Program-made: the position numbers and the translations under genes
The notes under the pieces: generated by a model
Seen by the model: the letters and a program-made list of their open reading frames with translations, nothing else
Told to the model about the DNA's origin: nothing
Databases searched by the model: none
Shown here: piece after piece, positions 1 through 8,536 of the stretch
Numbering within the stretch: the first letter of the stretch is position 1
Layout of the letters: each line of letters opens with the position of its first letter
NCBI GenBank assembly: GCA_001940645.1
Contig: MDVS01000085.1
Span: 1 to 47,285 of the forward strand
Source of the DNA: Candidatus Heimdallarchaeota archaeon LC_3
Lineage (GTDB): Archaea > Asgardarchaeota > Heimdallarchaeia > Hodarchaeales > LC-3
Direction: 5' to 3'
Length of the DNA: 47,285 nucleotides

Positions 1-404
1 GCACTAATCTCTAATTGAGTTAATAATTGATTAATTTTTTCTTTGATAGATCTTGAATTAGATTTAGAAAAAAAAGATGGTAAAGCAATATTCTCTTCAA
101 CAGTTAATCCTGGAATAAGATTATGATCTTGAAAAATAAATCCAACCCTTTTACGTCGAAAATCAATTAATTCTTTAATTGGTGCTAAAGAAATTAACCA
201 ATTATTAATATTTATTTTTCCTGAGCTTGGACGTAAAAGTCCACCTATACAATTTAATAAAGTTGTTTTGCCTGAACCGCTGGGACCAACAATAACATTC
301 AAAACTCCTTTTTGAAAATTAACGGTGATTCCTTCTAAAGCTGCCTCAGATTTACCTTTTCCATATATTTTAACAAGATTATTTATTTCTATAAAACTAT
401 CCAC
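1..404 (-). CDS. ABC transporter ATP-binding protein (LolD/MacB type), C-terminus cut by window edge
   Basis: This is the ATPase subunit of an ABC exporter, read on the minus strand from a GTG at 404 and leaving the window at position 1 after about 134 codons. The Walker A motif GPSGSGKT is followed by the Q-loop FIFQDHN and the stretch LIPGLTVEENIALP, which is typical of the MacB/LolD/FtsE branch. The signature and Walker B motifs lie outside the window. The GTG start sits 12 nt after the stop of the permease gene, in the same reading frame, and has an AAGGTG-like ribosome site overlapping that stop. The two subunits are therefore very probably one operon. The substrate cannot be told from the sequence; lipoproteins, peptides or lipids are known for this family. 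Confidence 0.9.
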   Translation of the reverse strand, partial: MDSFIEINNLVKIYGKGKSEAALEGITVNFQKGVLNVIVGPSGSGKTTLLNCIGGLLRPSSGKININNWLISLAPIKELIDFRRKRVGFIFQDHNLIPGLTVEENIALPSFFSKSNSRSIKEKINQLLTQLEIS

Positions 405-416
405 TTCAAAAACACC

Positions 417-3212
417 TTACATAGCAGAATCCAATAATGGTTCAAATCTATTTTTTCTTATAACAAGATACTGAATAAAGGAGGTCAATAATGCAATTAA
501 TCCTAAAATTACCAGAATAACTCCCCAATCATTGAGAGTAAATATAGAGAACTGAGGGATTGTTCCACGAGAAATCTCCATACGATAATTTCCAGACAAG
601 AATTTTGTTGATTGCATAACTGAGATTAATCCATAACTTAAAAATGTTGAACTTAATAAAACCAAAAAAAACTTAATAAATTGCATTCCTACTAAAAAAT
701 TTCTAATGGAGTAATAAGAAACTCCTCGGAGAGTTAAAAGCCTTAAAAAAAATTTATTATCACTAATAATTGTTCTTAAAGTAATTATTATCACAAGAAA
801 AAGCAAAAATAATGTGAATACTACCCCAATTAGTAATGGAAACATTTCGATCAGAAAAAATTCTTCATAGGTTTTGTACTCAGACGGAAGCCATTGCTTT
901 TCAGTTATAATGTCTAATTCTCCAAAAACTTTATATTCAGTTTTATCATAGTGTAATCCGTACAGCTGATGAAGATTATTGACCACACTAATAATATTAT
1001 TATCATTATCAATAGAAAGATAGAAATGTCGAATATTAAGATTAAAATATGAAGATTCCGACCATGTATTATTATTTAGAGCTTTTTCAAAAGATGATGA
1101 GTCCAAACCTTCTATAATTAATTGCTTTTTTACTAAACTTTCGGTAATAATTATTCCTGTATATAAAGGACGAATTCCAGCATAATAAATAGAAAGTATG
1201 GGAGCTGAAAGCGATAGTGAAAGAGTTGAAATGGTAATTGTAATGAGATCTCCACTTTTCAACCCATACTTTTCCGCAAGATCTTTGTATATTAATATCC
1301 CATCAGATTGGAGCAAAAATTTTTCCCAATCATGTTTCTGATCCAATATTCCGTCTACATATGGTCTCATGTAATAAAAAGACGTTTCATTAGTAAGTAT
1401 GGTTAATCCAGTATTTATTTGTAATGAGTTTTCATTAATTATACTTTCGAATTGATAAATACCATAATAATCTTGAACGTGATCCATCATTGATAAATTC
1501 TGAAATATTTGGTTATTAATCTCTTCTGATGAAGGTGTAAAAGTAATATCTCCACTTTTTTGTAAGTTACTAAATAAATCATCACGTTTAAAACTATTAA
1601 AAGCTGTGCCTGTTTGAAACATCAATGTAAACATTAAAAAGGTTACTAAAATCAATTGTCGATTTGATTGAAGCTTCCTCAAAATATGGGAAAAGGAACT
1701 GATCCATAAGAAGGATCTTTTGATATTCAAAAACAATAAGGATAAATTTTCGATATAGAATATTCCAATAACCAATAGTTGAAAGCCTACGATCATCAAT
1801 AGAATATTTTTTATTATAAAAACAGAATCTAAAGGTATTAATACCAAGAAGTCAGCTAAATAGACTAAAACTAGTAATATAAAAGTCAGTACTGATAGAA
1901 AGTAAAAATATATAGGGATTCTGATCCTGTAATTAGAAATATTTGCAAAAATAGTTTTATACTTGATCTTAGCTATCTGAAAAATGTTTTCATCTTTATG
2001 AATGATGGGTTCTTCTTCGGGATTAATATAAAATGAAGAGAAAATTTGCATTAAAATAATAAAACTAAAAACTAAAGTTAAAGAAAAAATAAATTGAGCT
2101 AAAAATAAAGTGAAAGTAATATTTGTAATTGAAAAAAACGTTACCTCTTCAGGTAGAAAATGCAAAGTGATTAAAGTAATAAGATTACCTAGCGATAATC
2201 CAAAGATAATATTAATTAAAATTCTTAGTTTAAGATCTTTAAGTGTCATTCCCCTAATTAATAGTAAAGTCAAGTGAAAAGATTGATTTTTTAAAAAAAT
2301 CAGTAATACAGTGAATGTACATACAAAAATTAAGAGAAAATAAAACCATAAATATTGAAAAAATTTATCCAAAATTTTTAATGAATACCAATCATATAAT
2401 AAGTCAAAAAAATATTGTTCTTGACTAATGAATTCAGAACTTTTAATATTCATTTGAACAGGAAGTAAAATATAATTAGTATTACTTATAATATCGTCAT
2501 TAAGCTGATTTATATAAAAATCTAATTCGTTAATTGTCCTGAATTCACGATCAGGAGAAGAATACCAAATATATAAATTTGTGCTATGATTGAAATAAAA
2601 TATTTTTGAGAGATTAACATTATCAGTATTTAAAAAAACAGTATTATCCTGATTTATTTCTGAAGAAACAACAGGAATAATTGACTCACTAAGAAAAGGA
2701 AAGTCATTTGGTGTTAATAATGATTTATTAATCATATCCAAATAATTCTTAGTAGATTCGGTAATAATAGCTTTTTCGGGATTAAATACATTTTCTCGAT
2801 GATATAAATCTGGTGACTGAATAGAAAAAGATAAATTTGAATGATTATTCGGATAAAGATTAATGGTCAATTCATAATAATCTAGTAAAGGTATATTAAG
2901 AATATTTTGCAGAATATTATTTGGAATAAATATATTATTAGAGGTTTTATACTCATAATCCCATTTAATTGACATTTTTGCAATGAAAGGCTGTAAGAAT
3001 CTTCCCTCAAAATTTCGAGGATCATCAATAAAAAATGCAGTGTAACTTGTTGATCTTGAAAATTCACCACCAACAATCATCCCAGAAATAAGAATCATAC
3101 CTAAAAGGATCTGAAAAAGCAATGCTAAGAAAAAATATCTTTTAAACAGCTTAAAAGAAAAAAATTTTACTTTTAATAGCAAATGATTTTCTTTCCACAT
3201 TTTGTTCTTCAA
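417..3212 (-). CDS. FtsX-like ABC permease, 931 aa
   Basis: This is the membrane subunit that goes with the ATPase just downstream. An N-terminal transmembrane helix (about residues 28-48) leads into a first extracytoplasmic domain (about 50-285). A block of hydrophobic helices follows (about 290-545), then a second extracytoplasmic domain (about 555-770), then three final helices ending in SFIQYLVIRKNRFEPLL. Two soluble domains separated by membrane blocks match FtsX/MacB-type permeases with duplicated halves. At 931 aa it is much longer than bacterial FtsX or LolC. The family usually works by mechanotransmission on an extracytoplasmic substrate rather than by classical translocation. The substrate is unknown. 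Confidence 0.82.
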   Translation of the reverse strand: MKNKMWKENHLLLKVKFFSFKLFKRYFFLALLFQILLGMILISGMIVGGEFSRSTSYTAFFIDDPRNFEGRFLQPFIAKMSIKWDYEYKTSNNIFIPNNILQNILNIPLLDYYELTINLYPNNHSNLSFSIQSPDLYHRENVFNPEKAIITESTKNYLDMINKSLLTPNDFPFLSESIIPVVSSEINQDNTVFLNTDNVNLSKIFYFNHSTNLYIWYSSPDREFRTINELDFYINQLNDDIISNTNYILLPVQMNIKSSEFISQEQYFFDLLYDWYSLKILDKFFQYLWFYFLLIFVCTFTVLLIFLKNQSFHLTLLLIRGMTLKDLKLRILINIIFGLSLGNLITLITLHFLPEEVTFFSITNITFTLFLAQFIFSLTLVFSFIILMQIFSSFYINPEEEPIIHKDENIFQIAKIKYKTIFANISNYRIRIPIYFYFLSVLTFILLVLVYLADFLVLIPLDSVFIIKNILLMIVGFQLLVIGIFYIENLSLLFLNIKRSFLWISSFSHILRKLQSNRQLILVTFLMFTLMFQTGTAFNSFKRDDLFSNLQKSGDITFTPSSEEINNQIFQNLSMMDHVQDYYGIYQFESIINENSLQINTGLTILTNETSFYYMRPYVDGILDQKHDWEKFLLQSDGILIYKDLAEKYGLKSGDLITITISTLSLSLSAPILSIYYAGIRPLYTGIIITESLVKKQLIIEGLDSSSFEKALNNNTWSESSYFNLNIRHFYLSIDNDNNIISVVNNLHQLYGLHYDKTEYKVFGELDIITEKQWLPSEYKTYEEFFLIEMFPLLIGVVFTLFLLFLVIIITLRTIISDNKFFLRLLTLRGVSYYSIRNFLVGMQFIKFFLVLLSSTFLSYGLISVMQSTKFLSGNYRMEISRGTIPQFSIFTLNDWGVILVILGLIALLTSFIQYLVIRKNRFEPLLDSAM

Positions 3213-3747
3213 GATTTAGTTGGTTAATAGTCAAGATAATATTAAATAAAGCAACAATTCTATGTTTTTTGTACAACTAAAATTAAATTAGGATTATTTT
3301 AAAAAAAATTTGTAAAAATGTTTATATCTTTTTCTAATGAGATAGCAAATCTGGTTTAATTATATTCAATTTTAAAAAAGTACATGAATTTTTACCCTTA
3401 AGCATGAATAAAGTAAAGAATTTTTTCTAAAATAATAATCAAAGGGTTTTAAAATTAGAAGATCTTCACGGTTTAAATTTCTTTTATATTATATTTCTTC
3501 ATTCCAATTTTTATGAATCATTTGTAATTCAAATCAGTGGATTTCTTTTTAAGTAAATTAGAATTTGAAATCTTCTGTCAAAAGGAATTATAGAAAATTC
3601 AAGTCAAAATTTATCAAATTTTTACAACGATTAACCTTAGAAAAATTATTCTTCTTTCTATTATGGAATTATTTATGAAAATGTCATTTTTTCAATTATT
3701 AAAAAAATATTATTTTGTTCATTAATAATCATTTAGTTGAGAAATTT
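3213..3747. other. Intergenic region between divergent genes
   Basis: This 535-bp AT-rich stretch separates the leftward ABC permease from the rightward toroid-fold gene, so it should carry both promoters. Several TATA-like stretches occur, for example around 3318-3330. I see no convincing small gene, RNA fold or repeat. Confidence 0.5.
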
Positions 3748-4641
3748 ATGGCTGATTTTGATTTTGATAAAGCAATGAGCTTTGTAAATAAACATGCTTC
3801 TATTATTGATAAAACTCGGTTCTATATTCTTTATATGGATGAAGTTTCTAAAACACACAAATCTCAACTCTCTAAAATGATTAATTCACGAGAAGAGGGT
3901 AAATTATTCTCTTTAGATTATGAGCCAGAAAATCCACCTTCGGTAATTAGCACAGTTTATTTTCTTTCTCATTTTCAAGATGCTATACTTATGATCCATG
4001 AAAATTATTTAATCAGTGACCTTATTTTAGCGTTATTACCTTATCAGAATCAGGATGGATCATGGTCGGAGTGCTCTGAAATGTTAGAATGGGATAAATT
4101 ACCAGAATGGGCTGATACTAAAGAAGAAGCAAGTAAGATTTGGGTTTCAGCTTTAGCAACCACTGTTCTTTCCACACTTCCAAGTTCCTTTGTATCTATT
4201 TCAGTTATAAAAAAAGGAATAGATTATTTAAAAAAACACGTTGATGAAGAAAATGGGGGTATTAAAGACTTAATACATGCTACTTTTGTGGCATCTCCTC
4301 TGATTTATAGTAGAATGCTTGGAAATCGTGATTTTGTTGAGAAAACAAATAAATTAATAACCCAAACAATAGTTGATAATGATTTTGGAGGTACTTTAGG
4401 TTGGTACCAAGAGCAATTAAGTAATGTCACTACTCCAAAAATTAGATCTGCTTTTGTGGAGTTATTTAAGAAAATTAAATATTTACAACTTGATGACGGA
4501 AGTTTCATGTCAGAAGAGGGAGATGATGAAAAATTTAGAGCTCAAGCAACAGTACAAGCTTTAATAGGTTATTTAAAAGCGGAGGAAAGAATTAAAACCT
4601 TCCAAAAGCCAAAATTCTCATCTTCCGTGTCTCGAAAATAA
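3748..4641 (+). CDS. Prenyltransferase/squalene-cyclase-like alpha-alpha toroid protein
   Basis: The protein has 297 aa from the ATG at 3748, which has a GAG-type ribosome site about 7 nt upstream; a TTG at 3715 is a possible longer start. QW-like repeat signatures are visible: QNQDGSW near residue 100, DEENGGI near 168 and LQLDDGSF near 255. They recur with helical spacers, as in the prenyltransferase/squalene oxidase repeat family. The class II cyclase DxDD motif is absent, and at about 300 aa it is roughly half a triterpene cyclase. It is soluble, with no membrane segment or signal peptide. A toroid-fold binding or prenyl-handling role is possible, but the chemistry is not known. Confidence 0.62.
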   Translation: MADFDFDKAMSFVNKHASIIDKTRFYILYMDEVSKTHKSQLSKMINSREEGKLFSLDYEPENPPSVISTVYFLSHFQDAILMIHENYLISDLILALLPYQNQDGSWSECSEMLEWDKLPEWADTKEEASKIWVSALATTVLSTLPSSFVSISVIKKGIDYLKKHVDEENGGIKDLIHATFVASPLIYSRMLGNRDFVEKTNKLITQTIVDNDFGGTLGWYQEQLSNVTTPKIRSAFVELFKKIKYLQLDDGSFMSEEGDDEKFRAQATVQALIGYLKAEERIKTFQKPKFSSSVSRK

Positions 4642-4959
4642 AATAATCTTTGGTTTAAATTTTTATAAAACTTGTGATCTAGTTTTGAGCATATCTAAAC
4701 CTACAATGCATTTCATTGATTTAAATATGTATATAATTGCTTAATAAACAAAATTTGGAGAATAAATTCTTCCTACTGAATTTTTTCACTTTTTTAACTT
4801 AAAAATTAGTTAAACCTACCATAGATAAATAATTCCTTCTAGAAAAACGTAATATTAATCGGTTAAATAACAATAAAAACTCATTTTAAAACAACTAAAG
4901 AACAGTAATTAAGAATAAAATTAAAGAACAGGTTATAAAATCATATTAAGTGTGTTATC
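4642..4959. other. Intergenic region, no gene seen
   Basis: This 318-bp AT-rich spacer lies between two rightward genes. No stable hairpin, tRNA or open frame of useful length is visible. The T-rich run near 4782-4796 could serve as an archaeal terminator for the upstream gene. Confidence 0.4.
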
Positions 4960-5412
4960 ATGAGTGTAGTAAATCAGGAATCTAATTCAGAATTGAAATT
5001 AAGCCAACCACAAGTATCACGTCCTATAGGGGTTATTATTCTTATATTGTTATTAATATTAAATCTTCTTTTGGATTTTCAAGTTGCTGAAGGTGAACCC
5101 AATGTTATATTATGGTCATTAATAATATTTAAAGTAATGGTAATTATTGGTTTGTCTACAATGGCACGATGGGGATATGGATTTGTAATAGTTTTACTAC
5201 TGCTTTATGTATTATTTGGTGCATTAGATTTAACACTGTTTTTGGATGATAAAATTGCTCAGTTAGCTCAAGCATGGGGAATGAACTTAGCATCACTCAA
5301 TGATAGATTTGTTATTTTATCGGGACTATTTATGGAATATATGGCAGTTTTAATTGCGGTTGGATACATTTTCTGGTATTTAAATAAAAATAAAGACAAA
5401 TTCACAAATTAA
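4960..5412 (+). CDS. Hypothetical four-helix membrane protein, 150 aa
   Basis: I do not recognise this gene. Residues 1-22 are polar. Four hydrophobic segments follow, at about 23-42, 49-67, 70-90 and 120-143, and the tail (LNKNKDKFTN) is short and Lys-rich. There is no signal peptide cleavage site and no catalytic motif. The acidic loop FLDDKIAQLAQAWG separates helices 3 and 4. It is preceded by a 318-bp spacer and followed by a tRNA on the other strand, so it is probably monocistronic. Confidence 0.7.
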   Translation: MSVVNQESNSELKLSQPQVSRPIGVIILILLLILNLLLDFQVAEGEPNVILWSLIIFKVMVIIGLSTMARWGYGFVIVLLLLYVLFGALDLTLFLDDKIAQLAQAWGMNLASLNDRFVILSGLFMEYMAVLIAVGYIFWYLNKNKDKFTN

Positions 5413-5456
5413 CTTGCTTAATCTTTTTTAATATTTTATTAGGTACAAAATGAAAA

Positions 5457-5568
5457 TGGAGCCTCTAGTGGGATTTGGACCCACGACCTCTTCCTGAAAA
5501 GATTTAGAGATTTGTTTATCTCTTTAATTTACCAAGGAAGCGCAATAACCGAGCTAAGCTATAGAGGC
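5457..5568 (-). tRNA. tRNA-Thr (anticodon GGT), with intron and encoded CCA
   Basis: The minus strand folds as a cloverleaf. The acceptor is GCCTCTA/TAGAGGC, with discriminator T and a genomically encoded CCA at 5459-5457. The D-loop AGCTCGGTTA keeps A14, G15, G18, G19 and A21. The anticodon stem is CTTCC/GGAAG with anticodon GGT at 5533-5531. The variable loop is AGGTC, and the T-stem GTGGG/CCCAC has T-loop TCCAAAT. U73 agrees with archaeal tRNA-Thr. A 34-nt intron interrupts the gene after position 37. Two oddities are visible. The D-stem has only two good pairs (G10-C25, C11-G24) with U12/U23 and U13/U22 mismatches, and position 55 is C instead of the usual U. Confidence 0.9.
5496..5529 (-). 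other. tRNA-Thr intron, 34 nt, canonical position 37/38
   Basis: The intron lies between A37 and A38 of tRNA-Thr(GGT), the position used by most archaeal tRNA introns that are removed by the splicing endonuclease. It contains a perfect 6-bp hairpin, AGAGAT/ATCTCT (5523-5518 with 5511-5506), closing a 6-nt loop. I could not resolve a textbook bulge-helix-bulge by eye. Confidence 0.82.
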
Positions 5569-5824
5569 ATAAAAAATGTTCTAGTTTATTAGTTTTTTAT
5601 TAAAATTAATGTTTTTTATTGTTTTAAAATAAATTGCTATCTTAGAATACAGTAATTTTACAAATTTTTCTCTCCCCGAATCCATTATAAAATTTTTAAT
5701 GAACTTAGAGATTGGAAATTTCAATAAAGTAACAAGATAAATATAATATTATCAAAATAGAAATGCTATCTATCCCATCAATTTTTGAATTTTTGATCTG
5801 AATCATTGTTTCAAGGAATTTTAT

Positions 5825-6241
5825 ATGCCTAAAATAAAGAAAAAAACTACAACCAACGCAATTACTAAAAGTAAGCCTAAAATAATACCTGAAAAAATTA
5901 TAGAAAAAAAAATAAAACCAGAAGGAAAAGCAGAGAAGAAAACTTCTAAAAAAACTACAATGAAAAAGAAATCCATAACCAAAAGAAAAAATAAAATTAA
6001 AAAATATGATGAAACCTATATTAGCAGTATTTCAGAAAAAGAAAAGCTTAAAATTCAAAAAATTACTGAAGAACTTCGCAATAAAAATTTAGGAATCTAT
6101 GATTTTAAGAATATGGTTTGTAGAATTCATGAAATCCCATTACGGAAATATAAAACACTTGATGATCAAGAAAAGGAACCCTATGCCATACATTGTCCTA
6201 AATGTGTTCCTATCCCTGAAAATTGGGAATTAGTATCGTAG
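5825..6241 (+). CDS. Lys-rich protein with putative C-terminal zinc site
   Basis: I do not recognise this 138-aa protein. Residues 1-65 are an extremely basic, low-complexity Lys/Thr tail. Residues 70-138 look folded and contain CRIH near residue 99 and HCPKC near 125, giving a plausible Cys-x2-His / Cys-x2-Cys metal site. The tail resembles nucleic-acid-binding extensions of archaeal proteins, so RNA or DNA binding is a reasonable inference. The ATG at 5825 follows an AAGGAA ribosome site at 7 nt spacing. It converges on the CBS gene, with only 11 bp between the stops. Confidence 0.7.
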   Translation: MPKIKKKTTTNAITKSKPKIIPEKIIEKKIKPEGKAEKKTSKKTTMKKKSITKRKNKIKKYDETYISSISEKEKLKIQKITEELRNKNLGIYDFKNMVCRIHEIPLRKYKTLDDQEKEPYAIHCPKCVPIPENWELVS

Positions 6242-6252
6242 TTGTTGATCTA

Positions 6253-6666
6253 TTAATTATCCATCATTTCGTTTTTAGTTTCATCTTTTCCATAAGCACG
6301 AGCAATGTCTAGAGATGAAAGTATTCCTATTAATTCTCCCAAATCATCAACTACAATTAAGTGATGAAATGCATTATCGCTCATAAGATCTATTGCTACT
6401 CTTAATTGATCATTTTGGTTAATAGTGGTTACAGGGCTTGACATTATCTTTTTAATATCAGTTTCAGGGTCTAGAAACTTCGTTTTATCTAAATCGCTGA
6501 ATAACCCTAAAATGTCAGTTGTGGTAATAATCCCGACTGGTTTGTCTTCTTCAATTATAGGCAGAGAAGAGATTCTTTTTTTTAACATTATTGAAGTAAC
6601 TTCAGCTAAAGATGCTGGTAAAGATATTCTAAAAACATTTTTTGTCATTGCATGACGAACAAGCAT
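6253..6666 (-). CDS. CBS-domain pair protein
   Basis: The protein has 137 aa made of two CBS motifs (about 1-60 and 70-127). Hallmarks are MLVRHAMTKNVFRIS, SSLPIIEEDKPVGIITTTDI and GELIGILSSLDIARAYG. Stand-alone CBS pairs bind adenine nucleotides and regulate a partner. No enzymatic domain is attached, so the partner is unknown. The ATG at 6666 has a GAGG ribosome site 9 nt upstream. A second CBS pair protein lies at 33440-33883. Confidence 0.88.
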   Translation of the reverse strand: MLVRHAMTKNVFRISLPASLAEVTSIMLKKRISSLPIIEEDKPVGIITTTDILGLFSDLDKTKFLDPETDIKKIMSSPVTTINQNDQLRVAIDLMSDNAFHHLIVVDDLGELIGILSSLDIARAYGKDETKNEMMDN

Positions 6667-6773
6667 TATTATTATCCTCAGTTAACATTTTCCTTGCATC
6701 TTTTAATATTATCCAACTCATCATTAGCTTTTAAGAATAGACATATTTGGATGTAATTAGAAGTATTGGTTTA

Positions 6774-6784
6774 ATCTTAAATAT
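6774..6784 (+). promoter_or_regulatory. Candidate TATA box of the pantothenate-kinase-like gene
   Basis: The CTTAAATA-like stretch lies about 22-27 nt upstream of the ATG at 6802, where no Shine-Dalgarno is visible. That spacing fits a leaderless archaeal transcript starting at or next to the ATG. The call rests on spacing and composition only. Confidence 0.35.
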
Positions 6785-6801
6785 CACTATTGGTCATTAA
6801 T

Positions 6802-7647
6802 ATGCTTGGAATTGATTCAGGTGGTTCATTCCTAAAATTTGGTGTTTACAGAGAGGGTAAAAGACATTTAGATCATTTAAACTTGTTTCCATTACCTAAC
6901 ACTAAAGAATTTCTAACTTTTTTATTTGAAGGTCATTCTTCTATCTTAATGACAGGAGCAGGTGCAGATAGTATTACTAATCTATTATCAAAAGAAAATA
7001 TTGATAAAATTGAGTTTTTACCAGAATTTTTAGCTACTGGATTAGGAGGTGCATATTTAGCTGGTGCAGACCAATGTATTGTTGTTAATATTGGTTCTGG
7101 AACCCCTATATTGTATGTAGATAGGGAGGAAAAAAAGGTTAAGCATCTTGGAGGTACTGGATTAGGCTCAGCTTCGTTAGCTGGATTATCACACTATTTA
7201 ACTGGTACCAGTGATTTAGAGGAAATTGGTAATGAAGCCCTTAAAGGAAATCCTTCTAAAGTTAACTTGCTCATTTCTGATATTTACTCAAAACCTGATG
7301 AAATTGGAATCCCAGGATATATAACTGCATCAAATTTCGGAAAATATCAGAATTGGCGTCATACAAATGCCGAAAACAAACCTTCAAAGGTAGACTTCTT
7401 AGCAGGTCTTCATTCTATGGTTGGAGAAACAATTGCAATGGTAAGTACTCTTGCTAGTCGCCAATATAAAGATATAAATCCTGAATTACCTATTATTATT
7501 ACTGGAGGAGGAACCTTGAATCCTGCATTAATTAATTATCTGGAATTTACATATAAATATCTTAATCAGAAATATATTATTCCACAAAATGCTGTCTTTG
7601 CTACATTACATGGTGTATTTTTAGTAAAAGATTTATTTTCTAATTAA
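6802..7647 (+). CDS. Type II pantothenate kinase-like protein (ASKHA fold)
   Basis: The start of the protein, MLGIDSGGSFLKFGVY, is the phosphate-1 loop of ASKHA kinases. VVNIGSGTPILYV followed by LGGTGLGSASLAGL (near 95-125) matches the core of type II (Fumble/CoaW) pantothenate kinases. IIITGGGTLNP near 235 is the adenosine loop. The length of 281 aa is near bacterial CoaW (about 265). The ATG at 6802 removes only four residues from a TTG start at 6790. Its expected role is ATP-dependent phosphorylation of pantothenate on the way to CoA. Most archaea use pantoate kinase plus phosphopantothenate synthetase instead, so the true substrate could differ (pantothenate, pantetheine or a related molecule). 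Confidence 0.78.
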   Translation: MLGIDSGGSFLKFGVYREGKRHLDHLNLFPLPNTKEFLTFLFEGHSSILMTGAGADSITNLLSKENIDKIEFLPEFLATGLGGAYLAGADQCIVVNIGSGTPILYVDREEKKVKHLGGTGLGSASLAGLSHYLTGTSDLEEIGNEALKGNPSKVNLLISDIYSKPDEIGIPGYITASNFGKYQNWRHTNAENKPSKVDFLAGLHSMVGETIAMVSTLASRQYKDINPELPIIITGGGTLNPALINYLEFTYKYLNQKYIIPQNAVFATLHGVFLVKDLFSN

Positions 7648-7693
7648 AATTTACCTAATTAAAGAATTTAATGTTAAAAGGATTTGAAAGACG

Positions 7694-8434
7694 ATGTCTA
7701 CTGAATCTAAAAAACCAATAGAGATAAAAACATTAGTGATGCTTCATGGATTTGGGGTTAGGGGATTCTTTTGGGATCCATATAAAAGATCCAGCTTGGA
7801 GCACAAATTTCATCAAATTTTTACTCCAGATCTTGATTTTACAAATGTAGATACAGCTATTGAATCAACCAAGAAAGTAATACTTAATTATTTTGAAAAA
7901 TATGGAAAACTTGGTCCAATTTTTATTTTGGGACACTCGTTAGGAGGAATTCTTGCTTCTATTGCTGCCAAAGATCTAGGAACAGAAGTAATAAAAAAAG
8001 TAATAATAATAGCAAGTCCCTATGGAGAAAACAATAGTAGTAAAAGAACCATTGGTTTGCAAAGGTGGTTTATAAAAAACGATTGGTTGTTACCAGGGTT
8101 TTTAACTAGATCCAGATTTTTTACGAAAAATTTTACACCAAAAAAAATTCAAAAGGATCTTTGGAAAAAAGCAGTTAAAGAGACAGATGAAATGATCGAT
8201 AAAATAATAGCAACTAAATGGTTTCATTCTGGAATGTTTGATAAACCCTTAGCACAAGAAACTCTTATCATCGCTAGTAGAGATGATAAAGTAGTAAAAA
8301 TCGAACAGGTAGAAGAATTTGCTAAAGTAATAGGAGCTAAGACCAAAATATATGAAAAAGTTGGCCATGATGATCTTATCTATGCTCCTAATGTTGCAAA
8401 TAAAGTAATAAATGATATTATTGAATTTTTTTAA
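7694..8434 (+). CDS. Alpha/beta hydrolase
   Basis: The protein has 246 aa with the full alpha/beta hydrolase layout. TLVMLHGFGVRGFFW forms the oxyanion-hole strand, GHSLGG near residue 83 is the nucleophile elbow with Ser, SRDDKVV near 197 supplies the acid, and VGHDDL near 218 supplies the catalytic His. Residues 120-180 form a basic lid-like insert. No signal peptide is present, so it is cytoplasmic. The substrate cannot be told from the sequence. It lies 46 bp downstream of the kinase-like gene on the same strand, and the two may be co-transcribed. Confidence 0.88.
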   Translation: MSTESKKPIEIKTLVMLHGFGVRGFFWDPYKRSSLEHKFHQIFTPDLDFTNVDTAIESTKKVILNYFEKYGKLGPIFILGHSLGGILASIAAKDLGTEVIKKVIIIASPYGENNSSKRTIGLQRWFIKNDWLLPGFLTRSRFFTKNFTPKKIQKDLWKKAVKETDEMIDKIIATKWFHSGMFDKPLAQETLIIASRDDKVVKIEQVEEFAKVIGAKTKIYEKVGHDDLIYAPNVANKVINDIIEFF

Positions 8435-8536
8435 TTTAATTATAAATAGATAAAGAACATTCACAATTAGAAATTTCTAATAAAAATCTCAGATCAAAAT
8501 TAATAGCTAAATATAAGTTAATAGGAGAAAATCACA

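Noticed and set aside
1..3212. Single fused permease-ATPase gene, since the two parts are in the same frame
   Set aside because: A clear TAA at 419-417 separates them, and a GTG start with a ribosome site follows at 404.
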